DNA of 16,080 nucleotides from Planctomycetota bacterium (GTDB lineage Bacteria; Planctomycetota; Phycisphaerae; FEN-1346), in the NCBI GenBank assembly GCA_026386995.1, contig JAPLMO010000304.1, positions 1 through 16,080 of the forward strand, written 5' to 3'. Position numbers and translations under genes: made by a program. Every line of letters begins with the position of its first letter. The stretch's first letter is position 1. Shown here piece by piece: positions 1 through 6,391 of this stretch. The notes beneath the pieces are model-generated. The model saw only the letters and a program-made list of their open reading frames with translations. It ran no database searches and was not told the DNA's origin.

Positions 1-23
1 TTGGGTATCCTCATAGACACGCT

Positions 24-81
24 CCTTTTTGCTTTGGGACTCTTTACCAAAGACCCAAATCGGCAAAAAGGGGCTGTTTTT
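24..81 (+). terminator. Stem-loop with T-run near the left edge
   Basis: An outer 9-bp stem (24-32 with 63-71, CCTTTTTGC/GCAAAAAGG) continues into an inner 6-bp stem (33-38 with 54-59, TTTGGG/CCCAAA) with a 3-nt bulge. Five T residues follow at 77-81. This could end a plus-strand gene lying to the left of the window. The stem is not GC-rich and the upstream gene is not visible, so the call is weak. Confidence 0.3.
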
Positions 82-128
82 ATTATCTCGAATCATTGTA
101 CCAGACCAAGGATAGTTAACGGCGTTGC

Positions 129-163
129 GTGGCACCCACAGAGTCAATCGTGACAGGCTACTG
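129..163 (+). repeat. Solo right end of the palindromic intergenic element family
   Basis: The sequence GTGGCACCCACAGA followed by a tail reading TCAATCGTGACAGGCTACT matches the right arm end and tail of elements A (2556-2687) and B (8747-8853). The left arm and loop are missing, so this is a truncated or decayed copy. It lies just upstream of the promoter of the heme/TPR gene. Confidence 0.75.
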
Positions 164-179
164 GCTGGGCCGCAGGGCA

Positions 180-208
180 TTGACAATATCCCTACTGGCC
201 CCTACAAA
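180..208 (+). promoter_or_regulatory. Sigma70-type promoter for the heme/propeller/TPR gene
   Basis: A perfect -35 box TTGACA (180-185) is followed after 17 nt by TACAAA (203-208), 4 of 6 to the -10 consensus. Transcription would start near 215, about 20 nt before the GTG start at 238. Confidence 0.55.
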
Positions 209-237
209 ACCAGTGGGGATTATCGGGGCAAGCGCCT

Positions 238-2559
238 GTGCCATTCGGGAAACTCATTGCGGCCGCCGGCTTGCTGGTGGTAGCGCACCTGGTTCCGCCA
301 CAGGCCGGCCCTTTTGCGCCCGATGTGGCCCCCGAAGACGTCCTCGGAGTTTTCACGCCCGGCGGCCCGTACGGACGCCTGACCGTACTATACCCGTTCG
401 ATGAGGCCGTTTTTCCGCCCGAGTTCCCGGCCCCCACATTCCGCTGGGACGACCCTCAAGACCGCGTCAACACGTGGGTCATCGCCGTCGACTTCGAGGG
501 CGGCGGCCGGCTGACCGCCCGCGTCCACGCTGAAGCGTGGAAGCCCACGGACGACCAGTGGGCCGAGATCAAACGCCGGAGCGTCGATAAGAAAGCGCAG
601 GTCACCGTGCTGGGCGTGCAAGACCTGACCCCCCGGCACATCATCACGGCCGGCAGCGTGTCGATCAGCACGTCGCGCGACGAGGTGGGCGCCCCGATCT
701 TCTACCGCGACGTGCCCCTGCCGTTTGCCGACGCCGTCAAGGACCCGAGCCGGATCCGGTGGCGGTTCGGCCTCGTCTCGTCAAAGGAGATGCCGCGCAT
801 CGTCCTGGAAAAACTGCCGGTCTGCGGCAACTGCCACTCGTTCTCGGCCGACGGCAGCGTCCTGGGAATGGACATCGACTACGCCAACGACAAAGGCTCG
901 TACGCCATCGCGCCGGTTACGAGCGAGATCGTTCTGGACAAGGACAAGATCATCACGTGGTCCGACTATCGGAGCGAGGACAAGGAACTGACGTTCGGCC
1001 TTCTGTCGCAGATGTCGCCCGACGGCCGCTATGCGGTCAGCACCGTCAAGGACCGTTCGGTGTTCGTGGCCATGCCTGATCTGGCGTTCTCGCAACTTTT
1101 TTTCCCGCTCCAGGGGATCCTGGCCTTCTATGACCGCACCACCGGCCGGTTTGCGGCGTTGCCAGGGGCCGACGACCGCTCGCTCGTGCAGAGCAACCCC
1201 TCGTGGAGCCCCGACGGCAAGACCCTTTTCTTCGCCCGCGCCAAGGCCAGGAAACTGGCGAACCTCCGCAATAAGGACATGGCCCTTCTGACGACCGAGG
1301 ACTGCAAGGAGTTCACCGAGGGGGGCGAGATATTCCAGTACGACGTCTACCGCATCCCGTTTGCCGACGGCAAGGGCGGCACGGCGGAGCCCCTGCGGGG
1401 CGCCTCGGCCAACGGCAAGAGCAACTACTTCCCGAAGTGCTCGCCCGACGGCAAGTGGGTCGTCTTCTGCCGGGCCAGGAGTTTCATGCTCCTTCAGGCC
1501 GACAGCGAACTCTACATCGTTGCGTCCTCGGGCGGCGAGGCCCGCCGCATGCGATGCAACACCGCCCGCATGAACTCGTGGCACAGTTGGTCGCCCAACG
1601 GCCGGTGGCTGGTGTTCTCGTCGAAGGCGTTCTCGCCGTACACGCAACTGTTTCTGACGCACATCGACGCCGACGGCCGCGACACGCCGCCCGTGCTCCT
1701 TGAGAACTTCACGCCGCCCGACCGGGCCGCCAACATTCCCGAGTTCGTCAACCTGGCGCCCGAGCGGATCGCGAGCATCCGCGAGAGGTTTGTCGACGAA
1801 CTCTCCTTCCTGCGCGCCGGCATGCTGTGCCTCGATGCCCGTGATTACGCGGGGGCGGCGCAATCCTTCCGTAAGGCCATCGAGGTCAACCCGCGCTACG
1901 CCATCGCGTATGTAAAACTCTCGATGGCCCTGGCGGCCCGGGGAAATTCCGACGAGGCCATCGCGCAGGCCAGAAAGGCCATTGAGATCGACCCGAACCT
2001 GGCGGAGGCCCACTTCAACCTCTCCGGATTCCTTGCCGCAAAGGGCCGATTGGCGGAGGCCCTTCCCGAATGCCTCGAGGCGGCGCGCCTTGCGCCGACC
2101 CAATCCGACGTACAGAGCCGCGCGGGCGCCCTCCTGCTGGCCGCCGGCAAGCCCGAAGAAGCCATCGACCGCCTGAAGGAGGCCGTCCGCCTCGGGACCA
2201 CCGACCCCACAGCGTACTACAACCTGGCCCAGGTCCTCTGTTCCAAGGGCCAGTACGCGGAGGCCATCCCTTATTACGAGGAAGTGCTCCGCCAACAACC
2301 GCGCCACACCAGCGCCCTGAGTAATCTCGCCATTGCCCTCGCCCGCTCAGGCAGAACGGACGAGGCCATTGCGCGCCTGTCGGAGGCCATACAGGTAAAG
2401 GCGACCTCAAGGCGGCTGCAGTTGCTCGCCCAACTTCTGAGATCGCAGGGGCGCCACGAGGATGCCGCCAAGGCCGCCGCCATGGCCGCCAAACTGTCCG
2501 CTGCCGAAAAAGGTCGGCCCCCTGGCCCCGCCCCCGGCTCGCCGCCAGGGTCTGACTAG
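238..2559 (+). CDS. Exported c-heme / PD40 beta-propeller / TPR protein
   Basis: A 773-residue protein of unknown specific function. Residues 1-24 form a signal-peptide-like hydrophobic start. One c-type heme site, CGNCH, lies at 196-200. PD40/TolB-like propeller repeats follow, with motifs such as MSPDGRY (near 259), WSPDGKT (323), CSPDGKW (401) and WSPNGRW (451). From about 520 to 760 the helices follow a TPR pattern, with several repeats carrying alanine at the usual positions and NP/DP at repeat ends. GTG at 238 is the only usable start: an in-frame TGA lies at 181 and no start codon falls between. The Shine-Dalgarno is weak. The TAG stop lies in a CTAG that is also the left end of palindromic element A. 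The architecture (heme plus propeller) echoes the HzsA-related gene elsewhere in the window, suggesting periplasmic redox or binding roles; substrate and partner are unknown. Confidence 0.85.
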   Translation: MPFGKLIAAAGLLVVAHLVPPQAGPFAPDVAPEDVLGVFTPGGPYGRLTVLYPFDEAVFPPEFPAPTFRWDDPQDRVNTWVIAVDFEGGGRLTARVHAEAWKPTDDQWAEIKRRSVDKKAQVTVLGVQDLTPRHIITAGSVSISTSRDEVGAPIFYRDVPLPFADAVKDPSRIRWRFGLVSSKEMPRIVLEKLPVCGNCHSFSADGSVLGMDIDYANDKGSYAIAPVTSEIVLDKDKIITWSDYRSEDKELTFGLLSQMSPDGRYAVSTVKDRSVFVAMPDLAFSQLFFPLQGILAFYDRTTGRFAALPGADDRSLVQSNPSWSPDGKTLFFARAKARKLANLRNKDMALLTTEDCKEFTEGGEIFQYDVYRIPFADGKGGTAEPLRGASANGKSNYFPKCSPDGKWVVFCRARSFMLLQADSELYIVASSGGEARRMRCNTARMNSWHSWSPNGRWLVFSSKAFSPYTQLFLTHIDADGRDTPPVLLENFTPPDRAANIPEFVNLAPERIASIRERFVDELSFLRAGMLCLDARDYAGAAQSFRKAIEVNPRYAIAYVKLSMALAARGNSDEAIAQARKAIEIDPNLAEAHFNLSGFLAAKGRLAEALPECLEAARLAPTQSDVQSRAGALLLAAGKPEEAIDRLKEAVRLGTTDPTAYYNLAQVLCSKGQYAEAIPYYEEVLRQQPRHTSALSNLAIALARSGRTDEAIARLSEAIQVKATSRRLQLLAQLLRSQGRHEDAAKAAAMAAKLSAAEKGRPPGPAPGSPPGSD

Positions 2560-2687
2560 TAATGCGTCAACTTTAATTATGTGGGTGCCACGGCTGCGCC
2601 TTGTGCAGCCGTGCGTCCCCGCCGCCGACCACGGCTGCACAAGGCGCAGCCGTGGCACCCACAGATTTAGTCCTGACAGGCTACTAG
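2556..2687. repeat. Palindromic intergenic element A
   Basis: Two perfect 33-nt inverted arms (2581-2613 and 2630-2662) surround a 16-nt loop. Each arm is itself a hairpin (CACGGCTGC and GCAGCCGTG around 7 nt), so the DNA or RNA can fold as one long stem or two short ones. Outside the arms, the left flank CTAGTA...GTCA and the right flank TGACAGGCTACTAG are imperfect inverted copies, which gives the boundaries CTAGTA and TACTAG. It sits between two convergent genes and supplies the stop codon of the upstream one. It may act as a bidirectional terminator. Confidence 0.85.
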
Positions 2688-2809
2688 CCCCCGATGGCAA
2701 TCTGGGGCGTTGCGTTTCGAGTCACTCGCGGGGCTTATCCTGATCGTTAACGTAGCGAACCGCCGCCGCCAGCGATCGCTCGTTGTTGTGTACCCGTGCA
2801 AGGAGCAAC

Positions 2810-2833
2810 AGCCCCCCGTTACCACGGGGGGCT
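2810..2833. terminator. Perfect 10-bp GC hairpin between convergent genes
   Basis: AGCCCCCCGT (2810-2819) pairs with ACGGGGGGCT (2824-2833) around the loop TACC. No T-run follows on either strand, so this is a terminator-like or protective stem rather than a classical intrinsic terminator. It lies inside a wider 9-bp inverted repeat (2723-2731 with 2854-2862), and a 10-bp palindrome AGCGATCGCT lies at 2771-2780. No gene was found in 2688-2908. Confidence 0.45.
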
Positions 2834-2908
2834 AGTCAAAGCAACTCCCGTAACCGCGAGTGGCTGGTACAAACTACCCGCGCCGAAGCGTCTCTTGTCG
2901 AAGGCTGC

Positions 2909-4456
2909 TTACCCCAGGTTCTCCCACCCGATGCCGATCTTCTTCAGCGCGTAGCCCGTCTCGCGGATATGGTCGCCGTACCAGGTCATCCAGTGGAAGC
3001 CCGGCATGTTGAGGGCCACCTTCTCGTCGGGGCACTTGTAGGCCACGTCGATCTGGCTGCGGCAGATGGGGCGGAATGGGGCGTCGACGATCTCGCCCAC
3101 GAAACCTGTATATTTCTCCATCCTGAAGTCCGGGATGATGTTGGTGACCTTCGTGCCCCTGGCCATCTCGACCTTCGGCGCCGCCCCGTAGTCCGACTCG
3201 AAGTGCGTGACGATGCGGGCGGGCTCGAGGTTCTTCCCGTCCATCCGCCGCGGGGCCGTGCAGTGGGCCAACGTGATGATGCCGCCGTACGGGTACGTCG
3301 GGTCGTTGAGAAACTGCGGCCGCCCCGACATGTTGACCGACAGGATGCCCGACGGAATCACCACGAAGTCCGACTCGCAGAACACCATGTACCCGGCGTC
3401 GTTCAGGATCGAGAGCGTAAGGCACGCCGTCGTCTGGGCCATCGGCATGATCGTGCCCATGCAGTTGTTGACGGTGAGCGCGCGGCAGTCGGCCTTCTTC
3501 ATGAGGCCCTTGAAGACCTGGGCCAGGAGGAAGGCGTTCTCGACCGGCACCGTCTCGATCTCCAGTTTGACGCCCTGCCCTTTGAGGTACTCGGCGGCGT
3601 CCTTGCGGGCCAGGGCGACGGCGGAGGCATCCTCGCGCGCGGCCGTGATGAGGGGCGCGAGTTCGGCGTAATTGAAGTCCTGGATGTCGAGTTTGAACTT
3701 CTCGCGGGCCAGCGCCGGCGCCTTGGGCGTCGACCAGCCGGACGCCCCGCCCACCGCGATGATGCGCGAGCCCACGGTGTTCTTAACGCCGACCAGCGCC
3801 CGCAGACGCCACGTGAGGTCCTCCAGCGAATCGACCACCACGTCGCCGTTGTCCACACCCTTGACGGCCAGAAAGTCGGTGTGCTGGTGCAGGAAGCGGG
3901 GGCTGATGATCTCGTACCATAGCGACACGGGACCCGACCGCCACCGCACGAAGTAAATGACGTTCTTGCCCGACCTGGCGGCGGCCTCGAGGATGCTCTG
4001 CGGCCCGCCGGCGGCGTAGTGCAACAGCACGTCGGCCTCGGCGAGGTCCGCCAGGGCCGCGAGTTGCTGCGGCGAGCGGACCTGCGAGACCGGCAAGAAC
4101 GTGACCGGGAAATCGGCTGCGGCCTTGATCTTCGCCAGTTCGCCCTCGATGCGGGCGACTTCCTCGTTGGCCGCTTGCTGGCTGTCGATGCCGCCCCAAC
4201 TTCGCCAACTGGTCTGCGGCCGCCGCCTGGGAATCTCGAACGAGAGGACCGGCTTGACGACGATGGGCTTGCGCGGGGGCGCGGCAGAGGCCGCATCGGC
4301 GGCCTCCGCTCTCATGGACGACCACGCGCAGCCGGCCAGCGCAAGGCCGCCGAGGGCGATGCCGCCGGCCTTTATAAAATCGCGGCGGGTCAGGTCCGGG
4401 CCCGCACATCCGCAGCAGCGAGGACCGGGCAACTTGGGCGCAGCAGGTTCCGACAT
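2909..4456 (-). CDS. Tat-exported lipoprotein, L-fucose isomerase-like (COG2407 type)
   Basis: A 515-residue protein. The N-terminus has a twin-arginine motif (RRDFIKAG, R24-R25), a hydrophobic stretch and a lipobox ending LALAGC (C43), so it is probably exported folded and lipid-anchored. The C-terminal half resembles the L-fucose/arabinose isomerase-like family: NNCMG near 330, a Cys-rich helix, CESD (360-363), HC (398-399) and a final GFH...WYGDH (487-496). These acidic and His residues sit where the family has its metal and substrate site, judged by eye. The start is supported by AAAGGAGA six bases upstream of ATG. It follows the bacterioferritin gene by 32 bp on the same strand, so co-transcription is likely. 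A paralogue occurs at 8850-10310. The fold assignment is moderate; catalysis is unproven, and an exported sugar isomerase would be unusual. Confidence 0.75.
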   Translation of the reverse strand: MSEPAAPKLPGPRCCGCAGPDLTRRDFIKAGGIALGGLALAGCAWSSMRAEAADAASAAPPRKPIVVKPVLSFEIPRRRPQTSWRSWGGIDSQQAANEEVARIEGELAKIKAAADFPVTFLPVSQVRSPQQLAALADLAEADVLLHYAAGGPQSILEAAARSGKNVIYFVRWRSGPVSLWYEIISPRFLHQHTDFLAVKGVDNGDVVVDSLEDLTWRLRALVGVKNTVGSRIIAVGGASGWSTPKAPALAREKFKLDIQDFNYAELAPLITAAREDASAVALARKDAAEYLKGQGVKLEIETVPVENAFLLAQVFKGLMKKADCRALTVNNCMGTIMPMAQTTACLTLSILNDAGYMVFCESDFVVIPSGILSVNMSGRPQFLNDPTYPYGGIITLAHCTAPRRMDGKNLEPARIVTHFESDYGAAPKVEMARGTKVTNIIPDFRMEKYTGFVGEIVDAPFRPICRSQIDVAYKCPDEKVALNMPGFHWMTWYGDHIRETGYALKKIGIGWENLG

Positions 4457-4488
4457 GTCCTGTCTCCTTTAAGAAAACGTGCTCGTCT

Positions 4489-4959
4489 TCAACTACCGGT
4501 TAGCGTAACCAGGTACTGATCGCCCAACTGGTCGATGTGCTCTTTGATGTTGATAAACATGTCGAGATGCGCGTTTTCGTCGCCGAGGAGCGTCTCGAAG
4601 ATGCCTTTCGAAACGTGGTCGCGCTCCGCGGCGCACACGACGGCGGCCTCGTTGTACATCTTGACGGCGCCCTCTTCCAGGGCGATGTCGGTGGCGATCT
4701 TGGCGGCGATCTTCTCGCCGCGTTTGATCTCGGCATCGGGCCTCGTGGTCGGCGTCCCGCCGAGGAACAGGATGCGCTCCGCCAGGGCCTCGGCGTGCTT
4801 CATCTCGGCGATGCCGGTGTCCTTGAGGACCTTGGCGAGTTTGCCGTAGTCGTCGTTCGCAAGTTCATAGTGCTGGGCCATGTACGTGAGGATGGCCGTC
4901 AGTTCCCGCGACCGCGCCTCGTTCAGCAGATCGATGACTTTCTTCGAGCCTTTCACCAT
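4489..4959 (-). CDS. bfr: Bacterioferritin
   Basis: A 157-residue four-helix ferritin, the usual bacterioferritin length. It would oxidise Fe(II) and store iron in a 24-subunit shell in the cytoplasm. Ferroxidase ligands fall one residue later than in E. coli Bfr numbering: E19, E52, H55, E95, E128 and H131. M53 matches the heme-binding Met52, so heme binding at the dimer interface is likely. The start at 4959 is chosen because GGGAG lies 8-9 bases upstream and because it gives the family length; an in-frame GTG at 5007 would add 16 unrelated residues. A promoter (5038-5066) and a 19-bp palindrome (5077-5095) lie upstream. The gene precedes the fucose-isomerase-like lipoprotein by 32 bp, an uncommon pairing. 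Confidence 0.93.
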   Translation of the reverse strand: MVKGSKKVIDLLNEARSRELTAILTYMAQHYELANDDYGKLAKVLKDTGIAEMKHAEALAERILFLGGTPTTRPDAEIKRGEKIAAKIATDIALEEGAVKMYNEAAVVCAAERDHVSKGIFETLLGDENAHLDMFINIKEHIDQLGDQYLVTLTGS

Positions 4960-5037
4960 GTTCGTTCTCCCGCTGGCCTGCCAGTCCGTCTCCCACCCGC
5001 GCGGCACCCCGCCGCGACGCCTCGGGCTTATTCATCC

Positions 5038-5066
5038 TTTTTAGTCCCCCGCAGGGCCGCCGTCAA
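5038..5066 (-). promoter_or_regulatory. Candidate promoter of bfr
   Basis: Read on the minus strand, TTGACG (5066-5061) is followed after 17 nt by TAAAAA (5043-5038), 4 of 6 to the -10 consensus. The predicted leader to the bfr start at 4959 is about 70 nt. The palindrome at 5077-5095 is 10 bp upstream of the -35 box. Confidence 0.45.
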
Positions 5067-5076
5067 GAACTAACAC

Positions 5077-5095
5077 GAATGACCGGCGGTCATTC
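5077..5095. promoter_or_regulatory. 19-bp palindrome, candidate operator upstream of bfr
   Basis: GAATGACCGGCGGTCATTC is a perfect 8-bp inverted repeat around GGC. Its form (TGACC...GGTCA) resembles operators of TetR-family regulators. No regulator gene is in the window. It also overlaps the TGA that would end the ancestral reading frame of the upstream gene (see the direct repeat at 5102-5125). Confidence 0.45.
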
Positions 5096-5101
5096 TGCCG
5101 T

Positions 5102-5125
5102 TTTCTTCGCCGTCAGCATCTCCGT
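5102..5125. repeat. 24-bp direct repeat, left copy (duplicated gene 3' end)
   Basis: This segment is identical to 5257-5280, the codons for the last residues (TEMLTAKK) of the oxidoreductase-like gene. On the minus strand this copy continues to read as LTEMLTAKKTAE and a TGA at 5092-5090. Element C lies between the copies, which suggests that it arrived with a target duplication or that a duplication accompanied its insertion. Confidence 0.85.
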
Positions 5126-5128
5126 CAG

Positions 5129-5254
5129 CCGGGTGCCACGGTTGCGCCGTTCAGCAACCGTGCCGCCGTTCGACGCAGAGCACGGCTGCAAACAGCGCAG
5201 CCGTGGCACCCGGCGTCTTGGATAATGTGCAATCTGAGTGACGCCCAACGCTAG
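5129..5254. repeat. Palindromic intergenic element C
   Basis: The left arm (5129-5162) and right arm (5181-5213) are inverted copies sharing GGTGCCACGG and a self-complementary core. The core has diverged (GGTTGCGC against GCGCAGCC). An 18-nt loop separates the arms. A tail of about 40 nt runs to CTAG (5251-5254), which forms the TAG stop of the minus-strand oxidoreductase-like gene. Flanking 24-bp direct repeats are at 5102-5125 and 5257-5280. Confidence 0.75.
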
Positions 5255-6150
5255 GCTTTCTTCGCCGTCAGCATCTCCGTGAGTGTGGCGTTCTCGCGGA
5301 TCTGGTCGATGGCTTCCTTGGCCCAGATGCCCGCGCAGACGCCGTCCTTGCGGCGGATGCTGTTGAAGGCCTGCTCGAAACCGTCGGCGGCGTGCAGGCG
5401 GCCCGCTCCCAGAATCTTGTACGCCACGACGGGCTTCTCGATCTGCGCGATGGTCTCCATGGCCGCCTTGCGGTCGGCCTCGTGATAGGGTTCGCCCATC
5501 GGGTTGGGCCTGGTGATGTTGTAGCAGCACTGGAAATAAAAGTCCGTGGGGAACTTCCGCTTCTCCAGTTCCGGGTGGATGTTCGGCCAGTGGGCCGCAT
5601 AGCCGCCCGGAAGGCCGGCGTTCTTGATCCGGTCGAGCCACGCGCGAAGGACGTCGAACTTGCCCTTCTCGAACTGCTGCTCCACGCGGTGACCCTGGAT
5701 GAAGACGGCCTTCGCGCCGCCCTTGATGGCCCGGTCGATCTCCTCGATCATCTGTGCCCCCGGCCCGTGGCACTGGGCGACCCAGACGGTGAGTTTGCCC
5801 CCGCCCGCGCGATACTTGGCCCAGAGGTCCAGCCAACGCTGATCGGGCGCCGAGACGATGGTCGTCAGGCCGCACCGCGCGGCCTCATCGCAGATCTGGA
5901 TGATCCGCTCGTCGGTGTGCCAGGTCTTCATCTCCTCGTCCAGTTGCGGGTTTTTGTGCGAGTAACCCCAGAAGGGATTGCTCCCGAGAATGAACCGCGA
6001 GACCTCAAGCGTCCCGAGTTTGATAGTGGGCAGCGGCTTGGCGGCTTCTTCGGCGCCACCGGCCCGCCCTGCCGCACCCAAGGCTGCGGTCGCCGCAACG
6101 CCCACCATGCCCGTCTTCAGAAAGTCACGCCTGTTCATTTGCACAGACAT
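5251..6150 (-). CDS. Tat-exported TIM-barrel oxidoreductase-like protein
   Basis: A 299-residue protein. The signal is NRRDFLKTG (R7-R8) followed by an Ala/Gly-rich hydrophobic segment ending near AGGA, typical of Tat export. The mature part begins LGTLEVSRFILGSNPFWGYSH, resembling the start of aldo/keto-reductase-like barrels, and has alternating strand-helix segments such as TVWVAQCHG and AVFIQGHR. I could not place the classic Asp-Tyr-Lys-His tetrad, so enzymatic activity and cofactor are uncertain. ATG at 6150 has AAGGA about 8 bases upstream. The extreme C-terminus appears altered: the present frame ends TAKKA-stop at the edge of element C, while a duplicate of the last codons beyond the element reads TAKKTAE-stop. 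Confidence 0.75.
   Translation of the reverse strand: MSVQMNRRDFLKTGMVGVAATAALGAAGRAGGAEEAAKPLPTIKLGTLEVSRFILGSNPFWGYSHKNPQLDEEMKTWHTDERIIQICDEAARCGLTTIVSAPDQRWLDLWAKYRAGGGKLTVWVAQCHGPGAQMIEEIDRAIKGGAKAVFIQGHRVEQQFEKGKFDVLRAWLDRIKNAGLPGGYAAHWPNIHPELEKRKFPTDFYFQCCYNITRPNPMGEPYHEADRKAAMETIAQIEKPVVAYKILGAGRLHAADGFEQAFNSIRRKDGVCAGIWAKEAIDQIRENATLTEMLTAKKA
5257..5280. repeat. 24-bp direct repeat, right copy (inside the gene 3' end)
   Basis: This is the coding copy of the 24-bp repeat matching 5102-5125 without mismatch. The next base differs (g against c), two more bases match, then similarity ends. Confidence 0.85.
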
Positions 6151-6181
6151 CTCTGGGTCCTTACGATCTCAAACCCCGCGT

Positions 6182-6211
6182 ATTCTAAGTCGTCGCCCCG
6201 GCCTATGCCAG
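6182..6211 (-). promoter_or_regulatory. Weak candidate promoter of the oxidoreductase-like gene
   Basis: On the minus strand CTGGCA is followed after 18 nt by TAGAAT (6187-6182), about 32 bp upstream of the ATG. Only the -10 box is convincing. Confidence 0.25.
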
Positions 6212-6315
6212 AATCTTTCGTTGTCCGCGGTGACGGCCCCCCTCCCGTGCGACTTCAGTAGTGGGGGAATTCCAGCACCCCCGAGGTAACACCTTACCCA
6301 CTTCTGACACACCGC

Positions 6316-6344
6316 TTTACAGCCGGCCGCGGGGATGTTATTTT
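6316..6344 (+). promoter_or_regulatory. Candidate promoter of the AckA-PduL fusion gene
   Basis: TTTACA (6316-6321) is followed after 17 nt by TATTTT (6339-6344). The predicted start near 6351 gives a leader of about 40 nt that contains the AGGAGA ribosome site at 6381-6386. The rest of the 241-bp divergent intergenic region shows only a short GGGGG/CCCCC hairpin at 6263-6282. Confidence 0.5.
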
Positions 6345-6391
6345 CATAGGCTGCGGGGGCACACTGCCGTCGCCCTGCCCAGGAGAACACG

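Noticed and set aside
129..404. Small plus-strand frame overlapping the start of the heme/TPR gene
   Set aside because: It begins in the repeat remnant, is Arg/Pro-rich and overlaps the real gene in another frame.
781..2307. Long minus-strand open frame (508 codons) opposite the heme/TPR gene
   Set aside because: It is a GC-rich antisense shadow: low complexity in G, R and V, no domains, and the plus-strand protein has clear motifs throughout.
2407..2743. Small frames through element A (both strands) that recur at element B (for example 8544-8832)
   Set aside because: Similar peptides arise because the palindromic repeat is translated in several frames; there is no independent evidence of coding.
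2783..3922. Plus-strand open frame (379 codons) opposite the fucose-isomerase-like gene
   Set aside because: Composition is rich in R, H, D and V without motifs. The minus strand carries a Tat signal, ribosome site and family motifs.
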